Shown: piece by piece, positions 1-8,676 of the stretch
Layout of the letters: every line of letters begins with the position of its first letter
Position numbering within the stretch: the stretch's first letter is position 1
NCBI GenBank assembly: GCA_029580855.1
Contig: JAKPQH010000082.1
Location: forward strand, 43,762-107,761
Length of the DNA: 64,000 nucleotides
Direction of reading: 5' to 3'
Source of the DNA: a bacterium
Lineage (GTDB): Bacteria > Methylomirabilota > Methylomirabilia > Methylomirabilales > 2-02-FULL-66-22
Program-made: the position numbers and the translations under genes
The notes under the pieces: generated by a model
Told to the model about the DNA's origin: nothing
Database searches by the model: none
Seen by the model: only the letters and a program-made list of their open reading frames with translations

Positions 1-12
1 GATCGAGAAGCG

Positions 13-660
13 ATGAAGGCGAGGGTAAAGGAACTGGCCGCACGGGTCTGGGATGTCCCCGCCATCGAGGCCCGCTACCGGAGGCTGCTGCAGGACGGTA
101 TCGCCCCTCGACGGATCGACCCTGCGGTTATCGCGGCCGCGAGAGCCGTCATTTTCGACCGGGTCCAGCGCCGGGCGGAGGAGTACGAGTACCTGAGCCA
201 CAACTGAGCCAAGGGCGCTGCTCTTCCCGTGATGGAAGAGTTCGGGCTGGGGTCGATCGAGATGATCAAGGGGCTCTCCCCGTTTCCCGGTTTCGGTGCG
301 ACGGGGTCGGTCTGCGGGGCCGTGAGCGGGGCGCTGTTTGCTCTGGGCCTGTACTTCGGAAGCGACGATCCGACGGATTACGCCGCCACGGGCGCGGCCA
401 TGACGGCCGCACGCGCCTTCATCCCGCGCTTCGAGGCGTTTCTCGGATCGACCCTCTGCCCGCGGATCCAGGAAGACGTCGTCTTCGGCCGCTACATGGA
501 CGCACGCGCCGGCAGCGAAAACATGGCCGCCTTTCAGCGCGAGCTGGGCTACGCCAAGTGCGCGCTGCCGGCGGGTATCGCCGCGCGCCTGGCGACCGAG
601 ATCATCATCGAGAGCCTGGAGAACGAGTACTCATCGAATAACGCTGTCCCTCGACGGTGA
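13..660 (+). CDS. Probable selenoprotein of the C_GCAxxG_C_C redox family (Sec at codon 65)
   Basis: Read through, this frame gives 215 residues. Codon 65 is TGA (205-207), and the same frame continues without interruption into sequence that completes the family. The family has four conserved cysteines; here they fall at position 65 (TGA, context LSHN-TGA-AKGAAL), C101 in a VCGAVSGA motif, C149 and C183. The TGA therefore sits exactly at the first conserved redox cysteine. A perfect hairpin with a SECIS-like loop starts 13 nt after it. Without recoding, a 64-residue fragment would end at the TGA and a second could start at GTG 229 or ATG 232. The frame is still open upstream of ATG 13, so the true start could lie before the window. 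The family is thought to be redox-active, but its substrate is unknown. A TGC-to-TGA mutation is the alternative reading. Confidence 0.75.
221..240 (+). promoter_or_regulatory. Bacterial SECIS-like hairpin downstream of the in-frame TGA
   Basis: A perfect 7-bp stem, CTCTTCC (221-227) with GGAAGAG (234-240), closes a 6-nt loop CGTGAT. A G-U pair 220/241 can extend it. The loop has G at its second position and begins 21 nt after the TGA. Bacterial SECIS elements lie inside the coding region just after the UGA, with a small apical loop carrying a G in its first positions for SelB binding, and this hairpin fits that spacing. Function is inferred from geometry only. Confidence 0.65.
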
Positions 661-809
661 GATCGGCACCCGACCGGATCCCGAAGGACGAGCCGCGGAC
701 CGGGAATCTCCTTGCCGCCGAGACGCCACCCGGGTCCGAGCGGCGCCGAAACGGAGCCGATGTCGGACCCGAGTCGGCCAATGCTGGGGCCCGACCGCAG
801 CAGCCCGGG

Positions 810-1793
810 TCAGAGGCCGATCCGTCGCATCATGGCCGGCGGGTATCGCTCGCCCGCGGCGGCGCCCGGCGGGAACGCGTGGGTCAGCCGGCCCAGCTCT
901 TCGGTGCTGAGGTCGATCTCCGCGGCCTTGGCATTCTCTTCCAGATACGACCGCCGCTTTGTCCCCGGTATGGGCACGATGTCGATGCCCTGCGCGAGGA
1001 CCCACGCGAGGCCGATCTGCGCCGGCGTGCACCCTTTCACCAGGGCAAGCTGGTCCAGGACATCGAGCAGCTTGAGATTCCGGGCGAGGTTCTCGGCCTG
1101 ATAGCGGGGCATCCGGCGCCGGTGATCGGTCTCCGAGAGCGGCCCCAGACTCCGGATCTTGCCGCCCAAGAAGCCGCGCCCCAGCGGCGCATAGGCAACG
1201 TACCCGATGCCCAACTCCCGGCAGGTGGGCAAAATCTCCGTCTCCGCCTCCCGCGTCCAGAGCGAATACTCCGTTTGCAGCGCCGCGATGGGATGCACCC
1301 CGTGGGCGCGCCGGATGGTGGCCGGCGCCGCCTCGGACAGACCGAGGTAGCGGGCTTTGCCCTGCTTCACCAGGATCGCCATCGCCCCCACGGTCTCCTC
1401 GATGGGCACGGTCGGGTCCACGCGGTGCTGGTAGTACAGATCCACATAATCGACGCCCAGCCGTTTCAGGCTGGCGTCGCATGCGGCGGCGACGTACTCC
1501 GGCCGGCCGTTGACGTCCGCCGTGCCGTCCGGATGGAGGATGTTGCCGAACTTCGTGGCGAGGATGACCCGGTCGCGCCGGCCGGCGATCGCCCGGCCGA
1601 TCAGCTCCTCGTTGTGGCCGCTGCCGTACATGTCCGACGTGTCCAGGAAGTCCATCCCGATCTCGATGGCCCGGTGAAGCGTCGCGATGGACTCGGCCTC
1701 GTCCGGCTCGCCGTACATGGCACTCATGCCCATGCAGCCGAGACCGATGGCCGACACCTCCAGCCCGCTCCTGCCCAACTGTCGTCGTTGCAT
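810..1793 (-). CDS. Aldo/keto reductase
   Basis: 327 residues. A (beta/alpha)8 NADPH-dependent oxidoreductase of the YajO/AKR13-like type, reducing aldehydes or ketones. The catalytic tetrad is visible as D51, Y56 (DTSDMYG), K81 (ATKFGN) and H113 (YYQHR). The cofactor-binding PIPGTKR segment is near residues 264-270. The ATG at 1793 follows a GAGGAGG ribosome site; the frame is open further upstream but without a better start. It is divergent from the SDR at 2148, with overlapping promoters in between. The physiological substrate cannot be read from the sequence. Confidence 0.9.
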   Translation of the reverse strand: MQRRQLGRSGLEVSAIGLGCMGMSAMYGEPDEAESIATLHRAIEIGMDFLDTSDMYGSGHNEELIGRAIAGRRDRVILATKFGNILHPDGTADVNGRPEYVAAACDASLKRLGVDYVDLYYQHRVDPTVPIEETVGAMAILVKQGKARYLGLSEAAPATIRRAHGVHPIAALQTEYSLWTREAETEILPTCRELGIGYVAYAPLGRGFLGGKIRSLGPLSETDHRRRMPRYQAENLARNLKLLDVLDQLALVKGCTPAQIGLAWVLAQGIDIVPIPGTKRRSYLEENAKAAEIDLSTEELGRLTHAFPPGAAAGERYPPAMMRRIGL

Positions 1794-2028
1794 GAGTCCT
1801 CCTCGGGTAAGCGCCCCTGACCGCGGCCGGTCGGTTAGCCCTGAGACTCGAGGACGCCCCACCCCACCTGACGGTTTGCAATATATACCAGCCCGCCGGC
1901 GTCCACGTCCAGATCGTTGGACTGCCGATGGCGACCGGGGCAAGATCTATGCCCGGGCTCACCGGCATGCGTGGCTGCTCCGGATGGCAGGACGATGCCG
2001 CCGGTGTGGCGCGATTGCCTTTGTGGGC

Positions 2029-2076
2029 TTGATTTCCGTCCGGACCCTATCTATAAGGGGGTGGCGGCATTGTCAA
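2029..2076. promoter_or_regulatory. Overlapping divergent promoters between the AKR and SDR genes
   Basis: Plus strand: TTGATT (2029-2034), 17 nt, TATAAG (2052-2057), leading to the SDR at 2148. Minus strand: TTGACA (2076-2071), 17 nt, TAGATA (2053-2048), leading to the AKR at 1793. The two -10 boxes overlap, so polymerase binding should be mutually exclusive. The rest of the 1794-2147 gap holds only a further AT-rich patch near 1876-1888. Confidence 0.55.
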
Positions 2077-2147
2077 GGGCAAAGCAGGCGGCGCCAGCCG
2101 GCGGCGTGGACGGCGCGGCGGCGTCGTGCTACACCAACGGAGGGCGT

Positions 2148-2939
2148 ATGCGGATCATCGACAGCTTTCGACTGGACGGCCGGGTGGCCGTGGTGACCGG
2201 GGCGGGCAAGGGGATCGGTGAGGGGATCGCCGTCGGACTGGCCGAGGCCGGGGCCGATCTGGCCCTGGTGGCTCGCACGCGCGCCGACCTCGAGCGCGTC
2301 GCGGAGACGATCCGCGCGGGCGGGCGGCGGGCGATAGCCGTGCCGTGCGACCTCGCCGACGTCGCCGCTATCCCCGCGACCGTCCGGCAAATCGTCGACG
2401 CCTACGGACGGATCGACATTCTGGTGAACTGTGCCGGCATCCAGCGGCGCATGACCGTCCTCGAGGCCACCGTCGAGGGGTGGGAGCAGGTCATCAACAC
2501 CAATCTGCGCAGCGTGTATTTCATGACCCAGGCCGCGGGTAAAGTCATGGTCGAGCAGCGCCGCGGCAAAATCATCAGCATCGCCTCCATGACCGCGTAT
2601 CGCGGCTTCCACATGATCTCCCCCTACGGGATCTCCAAGGCGGGCATCGCCAACTTCACCAGGTACCTGGCCGTGGAGTGGGCCCCATACAACATCCAGG
2701 CCAATGCCATCGCGCCGGGCTGGATCCGCACCCCGATGACCGCCCAGATGGGCGAGGATCGTATCCGCTGGGTGTGCGAGCATGTTCCGCAAGGCCAATT
2801 CGGGTCGCCCCGGGACGTTGCCGGCCTCGCGGTGTTCCTGGCCAGTCCTGCCGCGGATTACATCACCGGCCAGACGATCCCCGTCGATGGCGGTTTCCTG
2901 GCCGGCAACCCCTGGCCGACGACGTCGTCGCAGCCCTGA
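2148..2939 (+). CDS. Short-chain dehydrogenase/reductase (KduD/gluconate 5-dehydrogenase-like)
   Basis: 263 residues, a classical SDR. The cofactor motif TGAGKGIG is at 17-24, NAG-type NCAG at 94-97, N118, S147, and the catalytic pair Y160/K164 in SPYGISK. The C-terminus has the usual ITGQTIPVDGG. The start is the ATG at 2148 after a GGAGGG site; an upstream in-frame extension lacks coding character. The closest recognisable relatives are 2-dehydro-3-deoxygluconate 5-dehydrogenases and gluconate 5-dehydrogenases, so a sugar-acid substrate is likely but not shown. It converges on the rhomboid gene at 2984, with the palindrome TTTCGCGCGAAA (2956-2967) in the gap. Confidence 0.88.
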   Translation: MRIIDSFRLDGRVAVVTGAGKGIGEGIAVGLAEAGADLALVARTRADLERVAETIRAGGRRAIAVPCDLADVAAIPATVRQIVDAYGRIDILVNCAGIQRRMTVLEATVEGWEQVINTNLRSVYFMTQAAGKVMVEQRRGKIISIASMTAYRGFHMISPYGISKAGIANFTRYLAVEWAPYNIQANAIAPGWIRTPMTAQMGEDRIRWVCEHVPQGQFGSPRDVAGLAVFLASPAADYITGQTIPVDGGFLAGNPWPTTSSQP

Positions 2940-2983
2940 CGGGGCCGGGATGCTCTTTCGCGCGAAACCCGCCGGTCCGAACG

Positions 2984-5122
2984 TCAACCCGCCGCGAGCC
3001 GCAAACACGCCATGAGGGCGGTCTCGTAGGTCTGAAGGTCGGGAAACGCGGGGAAGCCGCGGAGCCCGAGACAATCCTCGCGCGTCGGATACGGGTTGGC
3101 GCCGCTCGCCTTGAGAATCGTCGCGACCAGCCGCTGGAAGCCACGGACCGACGATGCCTCGGCCTGAAGCTGAGGGATCGCCAACTCCGTCGCGGCGAGG
3201 CGGACGCAGCGCACCACATCCCCCGCTCCGCCCGCCTGCGGTGCCATCACCAGGTCCAGGATCAACCCCTCCACCGACTGCTCGGCCGGCGCGGGCACCC
3301 CGATTCGAGCGACGGCGACGCCGCCGACGCTCTGCCACGGCAGCAGGCCGATCTTTCCGGCGCGATTCTGGAGACGCAGACCGCGGGTTTCGATCCCGAT
3401 GGCCCGCATCGCCGCGGGGGCCAGCGCCCACGGGCGCATCGGTTCGGATTGCGCCTCGGCGGGCGCCTCGGGCCGCACGCTTTCGATCGTCGGCTGCGCC
3501 GGCGGGGGTGCGGGCGGTTCCGACACAGGCTCCGCCTCCCCACGCGACTCGGGTTGCGGACCGGCCGCCGCCGATTCCATCTCCGGCGGTGGCGTCGTCA
3601 CGGCCGGCGAAGCGATCGGTTCCTCTGCGACCGATCCGGAAACCTGCGCGGTCAGGGAGGTCGCCTCGAATTCGGGCTTCGCCGGGGCCGGCTCCGGCTG
3701 TTCTCCGGCCGTGTCCCGGGCCTGCCGGGCGGCGGCGATCAAATCCTCGGCCGCCCGTCGAAACTCGGGCGTCATCCGGGGATTCGCGAGGGCCCCCTCC
3801 AGGATGGCCAGCGTGTCGGCGGGTTGCCGAAAGACCTCCAGCATCAGTCTCCCGCAGGCGATGAGGGCCTTGGGAAGCAAGGGGTCGTCGGGCCAGGCCT
3901 CAATCGCCTTGTGATACAGGTCGGCCGCTTCGCGGTGCCGTGCCTCCTTTTCGCGGTACGCCGCCAGCGTGAGGAGGCTGCGCATGGCAATGGGGACGTC
4001 CGGGTGTGCGCGTCGGTGCTCTTCCAGGGCCGAAAACGCGCCGTCCAGGTCCCGCGCCACCACGTAAGCGCTCACCAGCCGGGCCGACTCACGCCCGGCG
4101 GAAGCCATATCGCCCTTCTGCGTGTAGGCGGCCACCAGTGCGGCGCGACCCTCGATGCTGTTGGGGCTCTGCGTGAGGAGCGCCACGAGGTCCTGGATGC
4201 TCCCTTCGACGTCGTTTCGGTCCAGCTTCCCGAGAGCCGCCGTGAGATGCTCCGACGGGCTCCACGAGGTCCGCTTGGCGATGGCCGGCGCCAGGACCCT
4301 CTCCTCGAAGCTCGACAGCCTGACGAGGCCTGCCACGAGGGCTCCGAACGCGAAACCACCGATGTGGGCCCACACCGCGATCCCTCCCGCGGCCCCGTAT
4401 CGGGCCATGGCGAATTGCTGGAGGAGCCAGAGCGGGAGCGCCACGTACGCCGGCATGACGAACGTCCCCTGCAGGAAGAGCAGCCAGTAGTAAAACCGGA
4501 TGCGCGTCGCGGCCAAGCGCACCAGGAAGGCCCCCATCAGTCCGGAGATGGCCCCCGAGGCCCCAACCATGGGAATGGAGCTTTCGGGGTTCATCGCGGC
4601 GTGGATGAGCGCCGCCACGACGCCGGCCGCGAAATAGAGGCCGGTGTAGAAGACCCGCCCCCAGCGATCCTCGAGACTGGCTCCGGCGAGCCAGAGGAAG
4701 AGGATGTTGCCCAGCAGGTGCAGCCACCCGCCGTGCAGGAACATGGAGGCGAACAACCCCAACAAGCTGGGCTTGGCCGGAACGAAGCCGTAGGTCCGGA
4801 AGACGCCGGGAGTCGCCCCCGACCTGAACTCCTCCCACATGGTGTCGAGCTCGGCCTGCTGTCGGGTCACGGTGACGGGGTCCAGATCGCTTGGGGGAGA
4901 GGCGGGCGGCACGGCGCGCTGGATCTCCGGCGGGACGCGGAGGTACGGGTGCTCGGCGGCGTAGCGAACAACGCTCTGGAACCGTTCGCGGCTCTCGGCG
5001 GCCTGCCGCTGGACGACCTGGTTGGTGAGCAGAAAGACCACGACGTTTGCGAGAACCAGGAGAATGGTCACCCAGGGAAGGCGCGCGACCTTCTGGTCCT
5101 CGTGCCCGATGGGGATCAGCAT
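2984..5122 (-). CDS. Rhomboid intramembrane serine protease with TPR region and C-terminal extension
   Basis: 712 residues. Residues 18-35 form a first membrane helix, followed by a periplasmic segment to about 115. The rhomboid core runs from about 115 to 275, with HLLGN (N139), the nucleophile S189 in GASG and the partner H253 in AHIGGFAFG. This Ser-His dyad predicts cleavage of membrane proteins within the bilayer. Residues 290-450 contain TPR-like helical repeats. A Pro/Ala/Glu-rich linker (about 460-560) then leads to a conserved-looking cytoplasmic end domain of about 140 residues. The family core is usually 200-300 residues, so the tail more than doubles it. No substrate is suggested by the neighbours. 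Confidence 0.88.
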   Translation of the reverse strand: MLIPIGHEDQKVARLPWVTILLVLANVVVFLLTNQVVQRQAAESRERFQSVVRYAAEHPYLRVPPEIQRAVPPASPPSDLDPVTVTRQQAELDTMWEEFRSGATPGVFRTYGFVPAKPSLLGLFASMFLHGGWLHLLGNILFLWLAGASLEDRWGRVFYTGLYFAAGVVAALIHAAMNPESSIPMVGASGAISGLMGAFLVRLAATRIRFYYWLLFLQGTFVMPAYVALPLWLLQQFAMARYGAAGGIAVWAHIGGFAFGALVAGLVRLSSFEERVLAPAIAKRTSWSPSEHLTAALGKLDRNDVEGSIQDLVALLTQSPNSIEGRAALVAAYTQKGDMASAGRESARLVSAYVVARDLDGAFSALEEHRRAHPDVPIAMRSLLTLAAYREKEARHREAADLYHKAIEAWPDDPLLPKALIACGRLMLEVFRQPADTLAILEGALANPRMTPEFRRAAEDLIAAARQARDTAGEQPEPAPAKPEFEATSLTAQVSGSVAEEPIASPAVTTPPPEMESAAAGPQPESRGEAEPVSEPPAPPPAQPTIESVRPEAPAEAQSEPMRPWALAPAAMRAIGIETRGLRLQNRAGKIGLLPWQSVGGVAVARIGVPAPAEQSVEGLILDLVMAPQAGGAGDVVRCVRLAATELAIPQLQAEASSVRGFQRLVATILKASGANPYPTREDCLGLRGFPAFPDLQTYETALMACLRLAAG

Positions 5123-5223
5123 CGCGTTTCACCTCGCCTCGGCGGCACACAGCCGTCACGGAGCCCTCGCCAAAGCCCCGGACGTTCGGACCCGACCGAC
5201 ACCGATGGGCCGCGTTTGGGCAG

Positions 5224-5251
5224 AACGTACCAGGAGCCTTTGCGATGTCAA
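5224..5251 (-). promoter_or_regulatory. Predicted sigma-70-type promoter for the rhomboid gene
   Basis: A consensus TTGACA (5251-5246) is followed after 16 nt by TACGTT (5229-5224), about 100 nt upstream of the start at 5122. Confidence 0.5.
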
Positions 5252-5352
5252 GGATAATTCCGCGCATTGCAGGGAGAACGGGACAGGTTCGCGGCCCCGG
5301 GGGGGGACCCCGGGGTATCGAGGCGCGGTGGAACATTCCGCCCAGAATGCCG

Positions 5353-5381
5353 TTGACATCGGACGGGCGCCCCGAATAGAC
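5353..5381 (+). promoter_or_regulatory. Predicted sigma-70-type promoter for the ABC importer operon
   Basis: TTGACA (5353-5358), 17 nt, ATAGAC (5376-5381), giving a leader of about 130 nt before the binding-protein gene. The 5123-5520 gap also holds a very GC-rich inverted repeat, CCCCGGGG at 5295-5302 and again at 5308-5315. Nothing else is visible there. Confidence 0.55.
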
Positions 5382-5520
5382 TCGCCGCACATCTCGCCGT
5401 TTCCGGTCCGGTCCCGCGGCAAAGCGGGCGTTCGGATCGCCCCAGCCGGCCCGGGAGGCCGAGCGGCTTCAGCCAGAAAGCTGTATTCCGTCCAGGGCAA
5501 TGCCCGAGGAGGAATCGACG

Positions 5521-7599
5521 ATGGCGAAAAAGCAAGCGAGTGTGACGCGGCGGGAGTTCCTGCAGCAGGCGGCGCTGGCCTCCGGCGCCGTGGCGCTGGC
5601 CGGCTTCTCGCCCACGGCCGCGACGGTGGCGCAAGCTGGAGAACAGAGGATCGGCTCGCAGCTCATCGGGAAGCTGGAAGGACCGGAGCTGGTTCTGGAC
5701 CCGGCCAAGTGGCCCAAGAAATTCGGCGAAGCCCCCATGCTTGCCGAGCTGGTCAAGGCCGGCAAGCTGCCGCCGGTCGAGAAGCGCATCCCCGAGGAGC
5801 CGATGGTCGTGAAGCCGCTCCACAGCATCGGCAAATACGGTGGGACCTGGCGGCGCGGCTTCACCGGCCCCGGCGACGGCGAGAACGGGAACCGTATCGT
5901 TTCCACCGACAAGATTCTCTTCTGGGACTACACCGGCACCAAGATCATGCCCTGCCTGGCGAAAGACTGGAAAGTGAGCGACGACGGCCGCGTCATCGCC
6001 ATCACGTTGCGCAAGGGTCACAGGTGGTCCGACGGGCACCCGTTCACCGCCGACGACTTTGTCTTCTGGTACGAAGATATCTACATGAACAGGGACATCC
6101 AGCCGAATCCGCACCCCGACTTCATGGTGAATGGGAAGCCCGGCCGCCTGACCAAGCGGGACGACTACACGGTGGTCTTCGAGTTCCCGGAGCCCAACTA
6201 CCTGTTCGTGGACATCCTTGCGGGTAGCACCGCCATGGGTGGCGGCCAGGCCACGCAACAGTTCTTTCTCCGCACCATGGGCGCGTACATGCCGGCCCAC
6301 TACATCAAGCAGTTCCTGCCCAAGTACTCCTCACGAGATGAAGTGGACCGGAAGGCAAAGGCGGCGGGCTTTGACGGCTGGTTGAGCTACGCCAAAAACC
6401 GCTGGGACTGGCGGCTGAACACCGAGGTGCCGACCCTGGGCCCCTGGAAGACCGTCATGCCGGCCAACACGCCGACCTGGGGTCTGGAGCGGAACCCCTT
6501 CTACTACGGCGTCGATACCGAGGGGAACCAGCTTCCCTACATCGACAAGATCAACATGGGGCTGGCCGAGAATCTGGAGGTCCTGAACCTCCGGGCCATC
6601 GCGGGGCAGTACGACCTGCAGGAGCGCCACACCGCCATGTCGAAGATTCCCGTCTTCCTCGAGAATCGCGCCAAGGGCAACTACGATGTCCGGCTCGACC
6701 CCGCCCTGAACGGCTCGGACGCCACGCTGCAAATCAACCACGCCTACGAGGCGGATCCCGAGATCGCCAAGTGGCTGCACAATCGGGATTTCCGTCGTGC
6801 GCTCTCCCTCGGCATCGAGCGCGATCAGCTCAACGAGACGTTCTGGCTCGGGATCGGCGTCGCCGGCTCCGTCATACCGTCGGAGAGTTCGCCCTATAGC
6901 CCGGGCGCCGAGTGGCGGAAGAAGTGGTCCACCCACAACCCGAAGCAGGCGAACGAGCTGCTGGACAAGATCGGTCTGACGAAGAAGGACGGCGAGGGTT
7001 ACCGCCTCCGGACCGACGGCAAGGGGCGCTTGCGGATCGAGCTGCAGACCTCGGCGGGGGCCTTCATCCCCCACACGCAGATCGCCGAGATGATCAAGGA
7101 GCACTGGAAGAAGATCGGCATCCAGGCCGACACCAAAGAACTGGAACGGAACCTCTTCTTCACAAAGATCAAGGGCAACGAGCACCAGATCGCGATCTGG
7201 GCCAACGACGGCACGGAAGTGCTCTACCTTTTCCCGCGGCACGCCCTGCCGGTCGATCCGGTGGAGGCCCTGATGGGCCATCCGATCGCCGATTGGTTCG
7301 CGAGCAACGGGAAAGCCGGAAAAGCGCCGACGGACCCCGAGATGCTCAAGGCCCTGGAGATGTTCCGGTCCGCGGGGAGCAAGAAAACGGCCCAGGAGCG
7401 CTACGAGATCGCGCGGGAGATCTTCAAGATCATCGTGGATAACCAGTTCTCCATCGGCACGGTCGGCCAGTCGCCTGCCACCATGGGCGTGCGGATCGTG
7501 AGCAAGAAGCTCGGCAACATCCCCGCCCGTGAGGTCAATGCGCAGCACGCGCGGACACCTTGCAGTTCGCATCCGGCCACGTTTTTCTACAAGTCGTAG
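5521..7599 (+). CDS. ABC importer substrate-binding protein, family 5, Tat-exported
   Basis: 692 residues. The N-terminus TRREFLQQAALASGAVALAG is a twin-arginine-type signal, so the protein is probably exported folded. The body matches extracellular solute-binding family 5 (DppA/OppA-like), including SDGHPFTADDFVFW near 170-185. It is larger than typical DppA (about 530), like binding proteins of opine- or sugar-associated dipeptide-type systems. The start at 5521 follows a GAGGAGG site; a frame-open start at 5500 has none. It opens the operon with two permeases and two ATPases. The ligand is unknown. Confidence 0.9.
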   Translation: MAKKQASVTRREFLQQAALASGAVALAGFSPTAATVAQAGEQRIGSQLIGKLEGPELVLDPAKWPKKFGEAPMLAELVKAGKLPPVEKRIPEEPMVVKPLHSIGKYGGTWRRGFTGPGDGENGNRIVSTDKILFWDYTGTKIMPCLAKDWKVSDDGRVIAITLRKGHRWSDGHPFTADDFVFWYEDIYMNRDIQPNPHPDFMVNGKPGRLTKRDDYTVVFEFPEPNYLFVDILAGSTAMGGGQATQQFFLRTMGAYMPAHYIKQFLPKYSSRDEVDRKAKAAGFDGWLSYAKNRWDWRLNTEVPTLGPWKTVMPANTPTWGLERNPFYYGVDTEGNQLPYIDKINMGLAENLEVLNLRAIAGQYDLQERHTAMSKIPVFLENRAKGNYDVRLDPALNGSDATLQINHAYEADPEIAKWLHNRDFRRALSLGIERDQLNETFWLGIGVAGSVIPSESSPYSPGAEWRKKWSTHNPKQANELLDKIGLTKKDGEGYRLRTDGKGRLRIELQTSAGAFIPHTQIAEMIKEHWKKIGIQADTKELERNLFFTKIKGNEHQIAIWANDGTEVLYLFPRHALPVDPVEALMGHPIADWFASNGKAGKAPTDPEMLKALEMFRSAGSKKTAQERYEIAREIFKIIVDNQFSIGTVGQSPATMGVRIVSKKLGNIPAREVNAQHARTPCSSHPATFFYKS

Positions 7600-7627
7600 A
7601 TCGAAGAAGACGATCCGCGGTTGGCGT

Positions 7628-7660
7628 CCCCACCCCTCATCGCCCAGGCGCGGGGTGGGG
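7628..7660 (+). promoter_or_regulatory. Hairpin between the binding-protein and permease genes
   Basis: Perfect 9-bp inverted repeat CCCCACCCC (7628-7636) and GGGGTGGGG (7652-7660) with a 15-nt loop, in the 84-nt gap after the binding-protein stop. There is no U-tract directly after it, so it is more likely an RNA-stabilising or partial-readthrough element than a full terminator. Confidence 0.6.
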
Positions 7661-7683
7661 GTCTTCCCTCGACGGGGCGGAAC

Positions 7684-8676
7684 ATGCTGGCATATCTGGT
7701 GCGGCGGCTTTTTCTGGCGGTGCTCACCAGCCTGGCAGTTTCGGTGCTCGCCTACATCGTCATCGAGCTGCCGCCGGGCGATTACATCACGTCCTACATC
7801 GCCCAGATGTCCTCGTCGGGGAGTTTCGTTTCGGCGCAGGAGGCCGAGGCGCTCCGCCAGCAGTACGGCCTGGACCAGCCGCTCTACATCCAGTATCTGC
7901 GCTGGATGGGCATGGTCCTGCGAGGGAATTTCGGCATGGCCCTGGAGTACGGCCGGCCCGTCGCGGAGGTGATCGGCGACCGCCTCTGGCTCACGATGGT
8001 GGTCTCGGTGGGCGCCATCATCTTCACCTGGCTCGTGGCCCTGCCCATCGGTATCTATTCCGCGGTCCGGCAGTACTCGATCGGAGACTACATCGCAACC
8101 TTTGTGGGCTTCATCGGGCTCGCCATCCCCAGTTTCATGCTGGCGCTGATCCTCATGTACTTCGGCTTCACCCTGTTCAACGCCAACATCGGGGGGCTTT
8201 TCTCCGACGAGTTCGCCGAGGCCCCCTGGAGTCTGGCCAAGGCCTGGGATCTGACCAAGCACCTGCCGCTACCCGCGTTGATCCTCGGGTTCGCGGGCAC
8301 GGCCCAGCTCATCCGGATCATGCGGGCGAACCTGCTGGACGAGCTGGGCAAGCCCTATGTCGTGACGGCGCGGGCCCGCGGCCTGTCGGAGACCCGTCTG
8401 ATCATGAAGTACCCGGTCCGTGTCGCCCTCAACCCCTTTGCCAGCACCATCGGGTATCTCCTGCCGTACGTGGTGTCGGGGAGCATCATCGTCTCGCTCG
8501 TGCTGAGCCTGCCCACGGTCGGCCCGCTTCTCCTCAAGGCGCTGGTCGCACAGGACATGTTCCTCGCCGGAACCATCGTCCTGCTGCTGGGCGTCATGAC
8601 CGTCATCGGGACCTTTCTGTCCGACCTTCTCCTGATGTGGATCGACCCCCGCATCCGGTTCGAGGGAAAACAGTGA
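7684..8676 (+). CDS. ABC importer permease 1 (DppB/OppB type)
   Basis: 330 residues. N-terminal helix MLAYLVRRLFLAVLTS, then a periplasmic loop and about five further helices with the permease EAA-type signature around ARARGLSETRLIMKYPVR (cytoplasmic coupling loop to the ATPases). The length is normal for DppB. ATG 7684 was chosen because it begins the conserved first helix; a TTG-initiated extension to 7621 would start before the intergenic hairpin. The stop overlaps the next gene's GTG by 4 nt, indicating translational coupling. Confidence 0.92.
   Translation: MLAYLVRRLFLAVLTSLAVSVLAYIVIELPPGDYITSYIAQMSSSGSFVSAQEAEALRQQYGLDQPLYIQYLRWMGMVLRGNFGMALEYGRPVAEVIGDRLWLTMVVSVGAIIFTWLVALPIGIYSAVRQYSIGDYIATFVGFIGLAIPSFMLALILMYFGFTLFNANIGGLFSDEFAEAPWSLAKAWDLTKHLPLPALILGFAGTAQLIRIMRANLLDELGKPYVVTARARGLSETRLIMKYPVRVALNPFASTIGYLLPYVVSGSIIVSLVLSLPTVGPLLLKALVAQDMFLAGTIVLLLGVMTVIGTFLSDLLLMWIDPRIRFEGKQ

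Noticed and set aside
631..1968. Long minus-strand open frame over the aldo/keto reductase
   Set aside because: Arg/Gly/Ala/His-rich shadow of the real gene in another frame; no start signal or family.
6331..8262. 643-residue minus-strand open frame opposite the binding-protein and permease genes
   Set aside because: Antisense shadow produced by high GC; composition is Asp/Gly/Arg/His-rich with no domain.
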